Made by a program: the position numbers and the translations under genes. Source: Diadema setosum (taxonomy: Eukaryota > Echinodermata > Echinoidea > Diadematoida > Diadematidae). Taken from it: a stretch of DNA of 64,000 nucleotides. Below are positions 33,524 through 47,445 of the stretch, piece by piece; positions within the stretch are counted from its first letter, which is position 1; each line of letters begins with the position of its first letter. The stretch is taken from positions 25,142,836 through 25,206,835 of the forward strand of contig CM067065.1 in NCBI GenBank assembly GCA_033980235.1, written 5' to 3'. The notes under the pieces were generated by a model. That model was not told where the DNA came from. It was given only the letters and a program-made list of their open reading frames with translations, and did not search any database.

Positions 33524-34682
33524 TCAAGTTTCAAGTTTCAAGTTTCAAGTTTATTTCATATTTCCACTTTCTCAGTGATGGGATTACAAAGTGATTGACA
33601 ATAAAACAAAAGTACAAAACATACACAACCATATCTTGTGTTTGAGGAAAAACAAACAAACAAACAAACATTACACACAAATATAAATGGTCGTTTTCAT
33701 CTGAGGCTATTACAAATAAATGTCAGAAATATGATGGGGCCTACATAAAGCAATGATGCTTGTAAAAGCTGTAGGTTCCCGAATTTATAGGCGTGAAATT
33801 ATACGGAGAACGGACATGTTTATCTCGACCAACTTAAATTGTACCAGTGCAAAATCAGTATCAAAAACGAACTATCGAACCACATGAATACTTTAGTATC
33901 GCTTAAACGAGACTGTACATATTTCGCCGTGTTTACACACACATACACACACAAAAGTGCTATAACGGTATCGTCAAATAACTTGGAGCTGCAGACAAAG
34001 ACAAAAGACTGGGGGTATTAAAAAAAAAAAAAAATGTTGCTAAGAGCCGGGTAGTATGTATCCACTAAGTAATAGCCGTTTTAGTTTGCGTTTGAAGGTG
34101 AATAAGGATAAGGAAGAAGTAATATCTTGAGGGAGGTCATTCCAGTATCTGGGACCAGTAAACACAATTGTTTTCTTTGCAAAAATAGTGCGAGTACGGG
34201 GAAGGTGATAAGCGTCACTCTGACGAGTGGGGTAGCAATGAAAAGAGCGATTTCTTTTGAACATGTGAATAAAAACGGATGGTAATTCATTAGTTGTTAG
34301 TTTATACATGAAAATTCCAAGATTATAATAAAATAGGTCTGGAATTTTCAGAATTCTGTTTAGATGAAAAAAACAGTTGGTATGAGCAAAATATCCGGCG
34401 TGGTTTATAATTCTTATTGCACGCTTTTGAATACGAAGAAGGGAATCTAATAGTAAATTGATTGCATTTCCCCACGCCAAAATTCCATAATTAAAGTGTG
34501 GAGATATTAAAGAAGAATATATATACTCTGCAAAATATAAACAGGGAACAAATGTTTAAGCTTGTTTAAAATTCCAATATTTCTGGACAAAATTTTACTT
34601 ACAAAATTGATATGAGTTTTCCAGGATAATTCTCGGTCAATCCAAAGCCCTAAAAACTTTGCGTTATTGACCTGCGTTAAAC
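33524..34682 (-). mobile_element. 5'-truncated LINE RT fragment, unit 2 (frameshifted)
   Basis: Counterpart of 5841-6994. A 2-bp (TA) insertion at about 34514-34530 breaks the reading frame upstream of the ILAWGN motif that is open in unit 1. The TTGAAAC tail has four repeats instead of three. Confidence 0.9.
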
Positions 34683-35227
34683 ATATATAATATATATAAT
34701 AACATATATAAAATATATAATGAAGTTCATGTATATAATTGCTAAATCTTTATGAGACGCAAATATTTTAGGTAACGCCGAAAATTTCATACCACCTTCA
34801 TGAACTTTAGGCTAATTGTACATTTTTGGGGATTTTCCCTCAAATTGGCATTCACTCACCGTTGATTGGATGTTGGCAGTCTTGCAGTCCGGGAGGATGT
34901 AAATGTATGTTGGAATATTACACCTTTGTTGAAACAGCACGGGGGAAAGAATCTACCCGCTTCAAATTAAGGTCAAAGCTACACTGCCCTACTTTGGCAA
35001 AAGGAAGCAAGTGACATCGAGTACAAATGCTACAAATGAAGCAAAATTTGGGTAGGCCCTTCAACATGGAAATTTGTGAAGAGAAATAATGTCGGTAATC
35101 CTGCAAGTCATGGTGATGCTTTTAAGGGTGCGTTTTATCAACTATTTTTCTCGGCAGAAACAGATTTTCCAAACGGCGTTCAAGGAATTTTAACGAGATG
35201 ATAAACGCAAAGCTATTTTGATTATGG

Positions 35228-35570
35228 GGTTCGGAAAGCCTTTTTGAAAACCGCAAATTTGTGCTTTCCGAAACAGGTTTCCAAAAGAGGTTTTAAGAAA
35301 CCTATTTCTAGAAGCCCTTTGAAGCGAGATAAACGCAAAGCTGTTTCAAAACGGCTTTGTACTGCGGTTACGAACCATACCTTCTCCTCGGGTCAAAATG
35401 GGCAATGCAGCTACAAAGTGACAAGGCCAGTTTTCGTGCTCGCGATGAGTTGGTAAATGCAACTGTCTTGGAAGCCGTATCGAAAGGGCTTTGGAAACGG
35501 CTTTGGGAACGGCTTTTGAAAGCCGTTTCGAAAGGGCTTTGGAAACGGCTTTTGAAAGCCGTTTCAAACA
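35228..35570. repeat. GAAACGGCTTT palindrome array, unit 2
   Basis: Counterpart of 7540-7882. Here the last full palindrome is perfect. Confidence 0.8.
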
Positions 35571-35644
35571 GGGGAAAGATGGTAAACGCAGCCTATGACA
35601 ATACGAAAAATGTTGATATTCCCATAGAAACTCATTGTTATGTA

Positions 35645-36094
35645 ACTTGCTTCCCTTTGCCAAAGTATTATAGATTTGTAGCAAACATGAAAAATCTGGC
35701 AAAAGGAAGCATGTGACAATTATGTCATGAGTATGTTACTTACTTCCTTTTGCCAAAGTATTATAGATTTGAAGCAAACATACAAAATTGGCAAAAGGAA
35801 GCAAGTGACAATCATATCATTAGGATGTTACTTACTTCCTTTTGCCGAAGTATTTTAGATTGTGTGCAAATATTAATAATTTGGTAAAAGGAAGTAAGTG
35901 ACAATCATTATCATAATGAGGACTGGTTGTAACTTGCTTCCTTTTGCTAAAGTATTTCATTTTTTTTTTTTTTTTAGCAAATATGAAAAATCTGGCAAAA
36001 GGAAGCAAGTGACAATCATATCATGAGATTTCTTGCTTCCTTTTGCCAAAGTATTATAGATTTGTAGCAAACATAGAGAATTGGCAAAAGGGGG
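35645..36094. repeat. Array of five hairpin repeats, unit 2
   Basis: Counterpart of 7957-8406. The first left arm reads CTTCCCTTTGCC here, against CTTCCCTTGCC in unit 1. Confidence 0.85.
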
Positions 36095-36461
36095 CATTAA
36101 AATCTGTGAAAAAAAGAGGGGGATATCACAACAAAGGTGACAACATCTATACCCCAACCAAAGGAAAACATGTTTCTATTGTACTGCACACCAAATACTC
36201 ATAAGGATGGTTATCCCTTTGAGGTATAGTAGGCGAGCCTATAAGTACCTCTTTGCTTGTTATCCTTTACGTCCTGTTGTAAACAACATCATTATTATAA
36301 TGGTCTGTAGGATACAACTTATCAAGGGCTTTGGCAGATTCCACTTATTAAGCTCAATAATTGGTTGGGAAGAATGACTTCTCCCATAAGCATAATATTC
36401 GGAGGTACTTCGTGTAAGAAAATATGCAGGCAGTTGACCACTGACGATAATATGCTCTCAC

Positions 36462-37056
36462 CTAGTCGCACACGGCCGGGTCACAAAACGGATTTGATCC
36501 GGGTGAAAATGAGTCGGATTAGTCCCGGAAATGGAGGGTAATTTATGCTACAGTCCCACTCGGCCGGATTTCGAACCGGGTCCATAGGAATTATAACCGT
36601 ATCGACCCGGTTCGAGCCGTAGAGACCCGTATTGACCTGTCTCTAACCGTATTAAAATTCGCTTTTTAAATCCTTAACTAACTCCTTTTCCACCCCTGTC
36701 GACCCGTGTCAACCCGCTTCAACCCGTACCAACCCGGATGTAAACCTTATCATTATCCGTTGCATTGAAGGCAATGCGGTATACAGCAAGGGTCCATGCG
36801 GTTTTATGCTGCGGGTTGCAGCGGGACGATGCAAGTTAATGCGGTTCGAACCGGGTCAATTCGAATATCAATACGGAATTGAAATCTGTGATAAATTTTG
36901 AACATGACCAAAATTGTTTCACCGCAGTATCGTATCCCCCGGAATTCATCAGGAATTGACACGGGTTACGATGCGGGTCAATGCGGGTCTCTACGGGTCG
37001 ATACGGTTTTAATCCTTATGGACCCGGTACAAAATCCGGCCGTGTTTTGACTCTAG
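36462..37056. mobile_element. Foldback element with CACGGCCGG ends, unit 2
   Basis: Counterpart of 8774-9368, with a few substitutions near 36624-36645. Confidence 0.75.
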
Positions 37057-38899
37057 CATTAACGAGGAGAGACAACTATACATCCTTATCCTTTCCTCTA
37101 AATCTCACCGATCAATGAATCTCTCCGTAACATGACTAGTCTGTAAACGCCATACAATTTCAAATTAGATCCCAAATCATATTATTTATTGTTTCTTTTC
37201 AACTTATGTCGTTAGACGTTACTTCTGAGACTACTGAGTACTATAGTCGTAACGTCTGTGTGCAAGACATGCAGATTGCAAGATTTCAAAGTCTCGAAGA
37301 CACTAAAACTAGCCTTGACTTTTGAGTTGAAAATGAAATCATGAGATTAACAAAGTAGGCGTAGGCCCTACTAAACTAAAAAAAAAATAAATTAAAAGTC
37401 TAACAGTAAAACTCAAAGGAAGAGTAAAGAATAAAGTTAGACATGTTAGACTTTTACTTTCAAGTCTAACTATTAAGTCTAAGTTAAGACTTTACTTGTA
37501 ATACCAGTTACTAAAACTAAGATCAGCTGCAGTCTAAGACCAAGTCAAATTAACACAGTTCAGAGCCATACCGGTAGTCTAGCTCTAGATCTACATCTAG
37601 ACTAGTGGTAATAGTAGGTAGAGTCCACCCATTTCCCCCCCCCCCCCCCCCAATCTTTACTGGTCCATTCCTGAAAAAGTTACTGGTCAGTGTCCAACAG
37701 TGATTTTTCCTGGTCAGGGACCGTCGGACCAGTGCCAGTGTGCAGCGTTGGTGTAGATGTCATCTATGACAGTATGTGGTCTAGTGATACTACCTAAACA
37801 CTACGAGTACTCTACAGGTTAGGTGGCTTTCCTGTACAGTGCAGTGTTAAAGTATACTTGTGAATTCAGCCCTAGTACCGTACTGTGTGTAGTGTATGTC
37901 TAACGTTAGTTCGAGTGGAGTACCTAAGCACAGCGGTGGGGCTTTTTTCCCCTAAAACTTGTGAATGTGGCCCAACCAAATGGCGTTTGTATATTTACGC
38001 TTGATTGATAGTGATACAGTGGCGCTGTCGATTTCCACAGCAGCCATACATAATCTTTTGTCCTTTCTTCTTTCCTTTTTTCCCCTTTGTTCTTTCACTC
38101 TTTTTATTCTTGTAATCGAAGGACTTCCTAAGAAATGTCCCTCGACTGATTTAACCAGGACTCTTGAGTCCTGGTAAACCTAACCTTACCGAGTAACCGT
38201 TAACGTTTGTTAGGCCTAACATAACAGTAACACTGACTTAGCCCTGTATTGACTTTGTCTTTGGCCGACTTACTGAGATGGCGAGTCTCACTCTTTAACG
38301 TTAGTCTAAACGTAGTCGCTAGATCTGTCAGTGTCAGTGTCACCGGTTATTGTATATGGTGCCATCTCTAACGTACTTTAACAAGTTGATGTTAGTTATC
38401 TATGTCAACTTACTGATTTAGTAATAGTGGTACTGTCATCCTGTTGGACATCGCCGAAATATCATCCGTGACGTGTTAATTTCGTGTCACAAAGACAAAA
38501 GTTGCCAAGATCTAATAGTATTAGATGTCTAGATTTAGATGTAGTCTAGATCTAAGTAATATGAAATCTGTGTAACTAAAAAGTGAAAGGTCTAGACTTC
38601 ACTTAGTCTATAATTAGACCAGACATTCATGAGGCAAAGGCCTATTTAGTAGATCTATTCTTATTCTATTTTAATGTCAATTCCTGCTAACTCGCAACGT
38701 GTTATTCCTAAGGCCAAGGACTTCCGGGTTAGTGATTTTTTTTTTTTTTGATAAATACCAAACAGCAGACGTGTTTCATTTGTATTCTTGCACAGACTTC
38801 ATGAAAATATGTGCAGTATCAAAGAAATATGATGCACATGACAATGTCACTGTTTTATAGGTGAATGGTTAATACCTTTAAAAGCTGAATGATAATGTA

Positions 38900-39981
38900 G
38901 AGTCTAGGTCTAATTAAGATGATACAGTCTCTGATAAGAGACAGGTTTGATTGTCGTAGACTGTTTCCCAAATGCAGGTAGTAATATTCAGCTACTTCAA
39001 TGCAATGCCTTGTTTACAAGTACATGTAGATTTATATTCATGTGAATGATAATTCAATTTCTACATGAGACTTACTAAGTGCTAGACATAAGATCTTGCA
39101 TCATTAAACTGTGTAAATGACGAGACAATTTGAATATGGATCAAAGACGAACAGCAGTATATTTTGACATTCTTTGATCCTGCATAGGCCTACCATTTTG
39201 TTTTATGTTTAATATAAATAGAGCAAAATAATTTCAACTTCAGTTTTGTTGGCTGATTTTTTTTTTCTTCTCAAAATTAAAGTTGTATCTTGTACCATGA
39301 TGTTTGATTTTAATCAAAAGTTCTTAATTTCTTTCTTTTCTTTCAGATGACTGGTGCCATGTAGTAGCGAAGAACTGGACTGTCTCAGAAAAGAAAAGAA
39401 AAAGTACAGGGTCGTGTACATCATCAACGGATGTGAATACAATGGTAATTAGAGTCTAGGTCTAATTAAGATGTTAAAGTCTCTGATAATAAAGAAGTTT
39501 GATTGTCGTAGACCGTTTCCCAAATGCAGTTAGTAATATTCAGCTGTTTCAAAGCAATGCCTTATTTACAAGGACATGTAGATTTATTCATGTGAATGAT
39601 AATTTAATTTCTACATGAGACTTACTAAGTGCTAGACATAAGATCTTGCATCATTAAAATATGTAAAAGGCGAGACCATTTGAATATGCATCAAAGACGA
39701 ACAGCAGTATTTTTTGACATTCTTTGATCCTGTATACCATTTTGTTTTATGTTTAATATAAATAGAGCAAAATGATTTCAACTACAGCTTAGTTGGCTGA
39801 TTTCTTTTTCTCAAAATGAAAGTTGTATCTTGTATCATGATGTTTGATTTTAATCGAAAGTTCTTAATTTCTGTCTTTTCTTTCACATGACTGATGCCAT
39901 GCAGTAGCAAAGAGCTGGACTGTTTCAGAGAAGAAAAAAAGTACAGCATCGTGCTTATCATCAAGGAATGTGAATACAATG
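38900..39981. repeat. 552-bp direct tandem duplication, unit 2
   Basis: Counterpart of 11203-12284. Confidence 0.9.
39347..39444 (+). other. Candidate coding exon, unit 2
   Basis: Identical in structure to the candidate at 11650 in unit 1, with the same acceptor, phase and weak donor. Confidence 0.25.
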
Positions 39982-41245
39982 GCTTAGGAAAGAAGACAAT
40001 CTACAGATAGGATAGAAGGGAGAACTTGGGATAAAGGGCGACAACATAAGGACGGTATATCTACATTAAAATGTGATTGTAAAGTGGAAACATGAAAGAA
40101 GATTCTAAGATTGAAGGTGAAAACATGCATTCCATTCTGTGATGTCGTAATTACAATTTTGCTACACTTTAATAACACTACTGAGAGACATTTATATCAA
40201 GGCAAGCTTCATGTGGATATGGAATGTTAGATTTTCTTTAAGTGTTCATTGGTATGTATTTCATGATAATAAATCTTGAAGGTTTTGTGTGGTAATCATA
40301 ACCTTGTGATACATCTTGATAAATTTCTAAGTGCACATTGGCAATATTCAGATGATGCTGTAATCAGATGAAGTTAGATGGTTGAATAATCATTGCATAG
40401 TTGTAATAGTTATCGACTGAGGATTAACATGCCCTTCACTGATTTATTTTTCGTAAACGGTGATAATTGCGAGAGTCAATCTAAATTGTCGGGGGCATAA
40501 CCAAATGTGTCACACTGTCAAAATGTGTATATCAGAAACTTTTAGCTCGCTGTACGAATTTTCACAGAAAACAGATTTATGAGAGTCACAAATGGTAGCT
40601 TAGACCCATTAACAAAAAGTTCCAGCTTCATCTTCAACCATGTTCATGATACATGTTCATCTACATTTTGCAAACATTCTGAATGTTGATTGAGACATGT
40701 TATACATGTATGTATTTTTATGAAATTAATGCAACAAATAATCAAATATGCATCTCTGCTAGATGATAATATTAATCCAGTTAATGACATGCCAAACTCA
40801 CCTCAAACTGTAATTCATTCTATTCTCCTTTATTCTTTTATTTATTATTTTGTTGTCTTCAACCCACTTTGAATGTGTTACGTATGATTCTTATAAACAT
40901 GGGAAATGCACTCCATATAACTGATAGGACTTATAACAAATTGACATAATCATTCAACCATCACTAGACAGTTCTGTTATGAGATGTTCTTTATTTAGCT
41001 AAAATTGTAAATTATGATACGTGTATGCTCCCATGCAAACTCACAACAAAATACAGAAATATGATTTCTTTTAATAATAATTCATTATGTCTCTAAATGT
41101 ACAATTAAAGAAAGTGATTACAAAAAGGATGTCAAACATTGTATATTAAAATAATAGATTATTCATTTGTCTCCATCCGTAGTAACACATGCAACTGCAG
41201 TGTGCAGTTTGTGGGCTGCTGTGGAAAAAAAAAAAAATCACAGGC

Positions 41246-41317
41246 AGCCCAAGCGGGATTCGAACCCACGACCTCCGGATTACTAGACCAGCACCATAAC
41301 CACTAGACCACCGGGAT
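41246..41317 (-). tRNA. tRNA-Thr(AGT)-like sequence or SINE head, unit 2
   Basis: Identical 72-nt cloverleaf to that at 13551 in unit 1. The downstream T run is slightly shorter. Confidence 0.55.
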
Positions 41318-43543
41318 GCCCTAGCACTACCTTTAGACATGAATGATTAAATATAGAAGGGCTTGGGGGCGCTTCGAAGTTAACTGCTCTTATTAAATAT
41401 GCACATGTCATTTGCAACTCGACTAAAGATGATTAAACGCACTGAAATTCTTACTTTAAATAATATTCATAATCTGTTTTTTTTTTTCTTTAATAGCTTG
41501 GGATGTACACTGTATCGGTCTACATTTCGCCTACAATATGGAATTCTTTACTTCGAGACGTTTGTTTTTTACAAAAGAAAATTAAGAGTCCTTTAAAGGT
41601 GCTGTAGAACAGTGGCGTGTTTTTTTTTTTTTTTTGGGGGGGGGGGGAGGGGAGTCAAATTAGCCTTGGACCCTCTCCACCGTCCTTTTTTTTTTTTCCC
41701 CCTTTGGCTGCATTTTTTTTTTTAGTCATCACATGAAAATTCGTCTGCATCCACCCCGTAGTTTTGCTGATGACCTTTCTTTTTAATTATCTTAACCACA
41801 TACAATTTTGGCCGAATTTCCCCACCCCTCTTGTGAATTTGCTAGCACGTGTGTTTATAGTACTGGTGGATTAAGGATTCGGAGGGGGGGGGGGGGGTCG
41901 GCCAAAATTTCTCTTTTCTCATATGTAACAAGCCTACGGGGCGAAAGGCTGATATTATGGGCTTTCTATACACATTTTTAGATGCTAATTATTGGTTAAT
42001 ATGAGCACGATCATTTATGTTGTGATTAATTTGTTTCCTTTTCATATATGTATGACTTCTATTAGAGACTTAATTGGCTTGGCATTCCTTACATCGACCT
42101 ATTTTAGACACCCATTTCCTTCTCTCTCTCTTGCTTTTTCTCTACTGTCCTGTGAATAGTGTAACTACATGTACATGCAGTACCTCTTCTCTTTTGTATG
42201 ATATACATCAAGTTTCCATCTGAGCATAATGTGTGTTGCAGCACTCTCAAGCTTCATGCATATGCAGCAACATCTTTTTATGTTCATATATACATAATTA
42301 TGCTTGATATATTAATTTGAGAATGTTATTCTTTCTTTTGTATATGTTCCGTCCGCACTCTATAGATGTAAATGTACATTGTAAGATTTGGTGCGCATGT
42401 TCGACCTGTGTTTCTCTTTTTGTGAACACACAAGAACTGATGTAATAATGAACTTGAATTACGCATATTCTTTAATATTGATTCCATCTCCATTTGCCAT
42501 TAGATATTTATTGATTTATGGAGCTCTTCCACAATTGTTATCCTTCCCATTGTCATTACTCATCTCTGAATAATTCAAATTTGATACTTTATTGAGAACC
42601 TATGTTTCTTCGATTACATAATGTACCTCTTCAATATACACATGTATTGCTGCAAAAGGCATAATAAAACATGACCATTGTTATATATTTAAAATGAAGC
42701 TTGAAATTCTGATAATTTTTATATTTATGTATTTTTAGGAGTTTATCAGTTTCGAAGAGTGCATGCAGGATGAGTTTTATGTTTTTATATGATCAAGTGC
42801 AGCTATCAAAGAATCTGTTGAGCAGGAAAGAGAAAGATGGAAAATGAGGAATTATGAGTGAATTCGCATGCAAGCCAAATGACAATAATGACACCGATAA
42901 AAATTGTGACAAAGTAAAAGTCACAAATAATGTGGAATAATAAGAAATAAAGAAATTAATAGATTATTTCAGAGAAAGAAATAACAGAGTGCATGAGTAT
43001 GAAAGATGAGTAAATGCAAGTAATCATTACTGACTGGCACATCTTTTTCCCTATATTTAGCGGTATCCTTCATCTTAGAACAAACATTCATAATTATTAT
43101 GAAAGAAGTGAACTGAATTTGAATTAAAAATAATGTGAAAAATAAAGAAAGTAAGTTAAAAAAGTAAAAAAAACAAAACAAACAGTAAAAAGTAAAAAAA
43201 TATGAAACACAGTATACCGAGTACATATTAATTACCAAATGATAAATGTCCACATGCAAAAGTGTTGAATAATATATCCACACAAAAAAGGAGGGGGGAG
43301 GGCAAAGAAATCTTTGGAGCGATCAACGACAGCTCTTAAACAATGCTAAATGAAGATGAAAACAAGGACAACACGCTTTTTAGAACAATTAAGAGAAACT
43401 GGCTTATATTATCATCTTAATTATCACCTAATGTATTATAATCATCACAATAATCATTACATGACAATTAATTTCAATTAATAAGGTTATTGTTGATAAG
43501 CAGGTATAGCCCTAATAGTATTTGTATGTAAACACATACGAAA

Positions 43544-43934
43544 ATGAAATAGCGACGGTTCGTAAATACACGCGTATTGCACGTTACCTATTGTGCAGGC
43601 CCTACAGCGCGGGTCCCACGAACCGGCGTAATACAACTTACGTCGGTTCGTGAGACCCGCGCTTAAGTACATAACCTATGGTGCGCGCAAGAAACGATGG
43701 ATTTACGAACCGACGCAGTGAGTTTGAAGACAGAAATATCGTAATTCTTTTGAATTCACACTAAAATTACACTATGGATAGGAAGAACAACTTCCACTCT
43801 CATCACCCTGTCAAAATTTTCACACACAAGACAGGAAAAGTCATTGAAAACGTTGTCTAAAACTTGTGAGATCTTTAAACGCGATTTTCTCAGAATTGCA
43901 TTTTCGCTCAAAAACGAAATAGCGTCGGTTCGTG
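43544..43934. repeat. Nested palindrome with CGGTTCGT motif, unit 2
   Basis: Counterpart of 15853-16243, with no differences noticed in the arms. Confidence 0.75.
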
Positions 43935-44008
43935 GTAACACCGACGAATTTTCTAAAGTACTGTATAATATTTCATGAACAACATGATTGCTATGTGATT
44001 AAAGCTTC

Positions 44009-44009
44009 T

Positions 44010-44040
<31 letters not shown>

Positions 44041-44056
44041 AAGAAAAGAAAAACAT
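44009..44056. repeat. (AAG)n microsatellite, unit 2
   Basis: Counterpart of 16317-16359, one triplet longer. Confidence 0.95.
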
Positions 44057-44323
44057 GTTTACTGATAAACAATATGATCTGTTTGATAGTAATGTCTGAT
44101 GTGTGTAAATGAGTTTTTATGTGTGCGTGTGAGTGTATATAATACAAACATGTCAGTGTTTTTATGCACCTGTGTATGTGTAATGCACTGATCAATACAT
44201 GTATTATATCATTTTGTGTGTTCATGTTTATGATAATCTTTTTTATGATGCTGATGTGATAAATGGTCAAGGCATGTAGAATAATATTTTAATACACTTG
44301 GGTATATTGAATCTTCATAACTA

Positions 44324-44390
44324 TGTGTGTGCGTATGTGTGTGTGTATGTGAGGGTGTGTACGTGTGTGTGCGTGTGTGTGTGTGTGTGT
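44324..44390. repeat. Imperfect (GT)n tract, unit 2
   Basis: Counterpart of 16630-16696. Confidence 0.95.
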
Positions 44391-44738
44391 ACAATAAAAT
44401 TCTCCCACATGCACGCGGACACTCACACAAACAAACCCACTGATTTTTTTTTTCTTTTTTTTTTGCCTTGAATGATTAGTCATTTGATTAATAACATGTC
44501 TTTGAACAGAATATAAGGCATTTGCCTTGACCTCTGACGGTCAGTCAGTGCTATCTCTCATGGTCTCGAACCACTTTGCTCTTGTCCTCCTTTGCATAGG
44601 CAGCATCAGGAAAAGCTGAAACATGAGATATAATGCAACTATTGAACCAAAACTTCACACTTTTTTCTAGGCATATGGCTAAAAGCAGTGCTTTCCAAAT
44701 GTGTATATGTATTTCAGCTTAGAAACACTATGGGAACT

Positions 44739-45374
44739 AACTGCGGCTAGCAGCCCCATACGCATACAGCGGCCAGCAGCCCCATAGCGTCATGGGGCTG
44801 TGAACTGTAGCATACAGGATCATGACGACGTAATATCGCGGACAAATATCAACTTAAAATCGGTGAAAATTCTTCAATTTGAAAACTTATTTATAAATTT
44901 GAAGTATTGATAACAGAGTTCGTGCAAGGTTTGCTTCTGCAAATAGTTCCTTTCTGTTAAAATTGATGACTAAATGTGACTCGGTCGAGAGGAAACTGGG
45001 AGAGCTACACTGAATTGACGGCCAGCGCATGCGCACACTTACCATCTTGTCCAGTCAATGGATCCGAAATTTGTGCGTAGTGATGTGACATACTGTGCGC
45101 CTGCGCTGACCGTCAATTTAGCGTAGCTCTCCCAGATTCCTCTCGACCTAGTCATATAAAAGTCATCAATTTGAACAGAAAATGACTGTTTCTAGAACCA
45201 AACCTTGCACGAACCCTGTTGTCAATACTTCAACCTTACTTGTAAGTCTTCGAATTGAAGAATTTTCTTTTGATTACAGGTTGACATTTGTTCGCAATAC
45301 TACCCTGTCATGATCCTAAATGCTACAATCCGCAGCCCCATTACGATATGTGTATTGAGCTGCTGGTCGCAGTT
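44739..45374. mobile_element. ~635-bp palindromic foldback/MITE, unit 2
   Basis: Counterpart of 17045-17672, with an extra 8 bp (ACATACTG) near its centre at about 45088. Confidence 0.8.
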
Positions 45375-45786
45375 TATTTCGCAAAAAGTACAGGATATTT
45401 CGAGGAGAACTTTTTACAGTATATTTAGGATGTACAAAACATCACATTTCCGCATTCAGAAAGTAGTGCCAGTGTTGCTGGAACGAAACCCATTTTCTAA
45501 GCCTCTTTTTTAGCTTCACCCCATGGCCTAATTTACGTTGGTCGGAGCGCCCTGCGCGCGACAAAATGAGTCATCTAGGCATGTGTGCGCGACTGAGAAG
45601 CCTCCTCAATGTAGCCGGGCTGACCAGAGTTTGTCACCAGCTGCATGCACCAGGCCATGACAGGACTTTTTTTTTTCTGCCCTAGCCTCATGACAGCAGA
45701 CAAATACAGCACCTATTTTCTGAGAAATTATTTTTATGCAAAATATTGATATTACGTAGATATTCGTATGTGAATGACGCGCGTCA

Positions 45787-45813
45787 AACACCACCACCAC
45801 CACAACAACAACC

Positions 45814-45847
<34 letters not shown>

Positions 45848-45879
45848 CCACAACAACAACAACAACATCAACAACAACT
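45787..45879. repeat. (CAC)n/(CAA)n trinucleotide tract, unit 2
   Basis: Counterpart of 18086-18179, with an extra CAA and fewer CAC triplets. Confidence 0.95.
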
Positions 45880-46424
45880 GAACTGACGGGTCATCCACTC
45901 GGTCTTTTCGTTATTATTGGTTTCGATTTCTTCTTTGAACAATTATATTTCCAGTGCCAACAGACCGGTCTACTAACATATTGAAATTCATGAATGTTTC
46001 TTTCGTCCTGACGTGTACATGTGGTATACAATTACTAACGATCTATTCTATTCATCTATACCTCAAAAAGACTTTGAATACTTGAAATCCAATTTGCATA
46101 CATTGTATAACTGTAATTGCTATACGTTTGGCAAACCCACGGGTAAGCTTTTATGTTGTCACGAAAAAACAATGTGAGAAATGCAGGCATGAAGATTGAA
46201 TATGTCAGTAAACCTGTTTACTCTCTACCTAAATGGTAGCGGCCAATCGAATCATCCCTATGACGCCAGCCCATTATAGTATGCAAAAGATATGCAAATG
46301 AGTTTATTCAACTATGTTACAAGTTCTCTACCCCCACCCCCACGAACACGACACACACGGAGGTCTGTCTCTAGTACTTGAATTCGTTGAACTCTATAAA
46401 CCTGCGCTACACTATCGGCAGAGT

Positions 46425-46491
46425 GTGGATGACTTTGTGGATGACTTTGCGGATGACTTTGTGGATGACTTTGTGCATGACTTTGTGGATG
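46425..46491. repeat. 12-bp minisatellite GTGGATGACTTT, unit 2
   Basis: Identical counterpart of 18724-18790, with no change in copy number. Confidence 0.9.
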
Positions 46492-47099
46492 GCGATGAAG
46501 AAGGCGTTGAACTTCCTACGCACTTTGTTAACGTTTCTCCAATAATTTGACATTTTTGGGTATCACATTCACCGTATGTATTATGTAATGTGTCGACAAG
46601 AAAAGTAAAAAAAAAGGCATCGTTGAGGCACGAAATGAGTCTATCATGAGATTGAGAGCGATGCATGGTGCAGCAAAATGCTCTAGATAGCTCTAGCTCG
46701 ACGTGCTTTCATTTTGTCATTTCTCCAGGCAACAATACTGTTTTAAACAAAAATTAAAAAAAAAAATTAATGTTACTTGCGTAGAGTTGTTTACACTGCA
46801 ACTGATTTACAGGTGTCATAGCTTCCGCCCGATGGTTCTGATCCCTTGTAGCAGCTATCCATCTCATTCAATCGTGAGCTACACATTCCTTTGTATGGCT
46901 CACTCCCTCCCTCTCTCTCTCTCTCTCTATCTCTATCTCTCTCTTTGTTTTATGCCATGTTTAATGTTTAGTGTCGTATATTCTTAAAACCATTGCCAAG
47001 TTTCTACTAACAAAACACAACATCCTTCCACTTTTCTTTATACGACGTAAGACGAAAACACGCGCAAAACACGTTTGTGTTATGATAGATAAAACTGAT

Positions 47100-47105
47100 T
47101 TTATT
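47100..47105 (-). promoter_or_regulatory. Candidate poly(A) signal AATAAA for the lectin gene, unit 2
   Basis: Counterpart of 19399-19404. Confidence 0.4.
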
Positions 47106-47445
47106 AGTCAATGCGACGAGATACCGAGCACCTGTAATTTGGAAATTCATCATCTCAATTCAAGACAATATATAGTGAAGTATTAGCCAAGAAAGGAGAG
47201 AAAATTAAATGACTTAACCTACAAGACTAGTCAGTGATATTCGTTTCAACTCTTTCGGAAAAAAGGAGAAATCAGTGCTGAAATTTAACCCTTTTCTCAA
47301 TAATTATGACAAAAGATACAAAGGCTACTAATTGTTGTGAAGTAATGATTGATCCATTCGGTTGTCAGATTGATTCGCCCGTCAGTGGTGACCGCACATG
47401 CGCCTCGTCCCTCATGCACACCGGCAACTTCTAGGGGCAGGCATT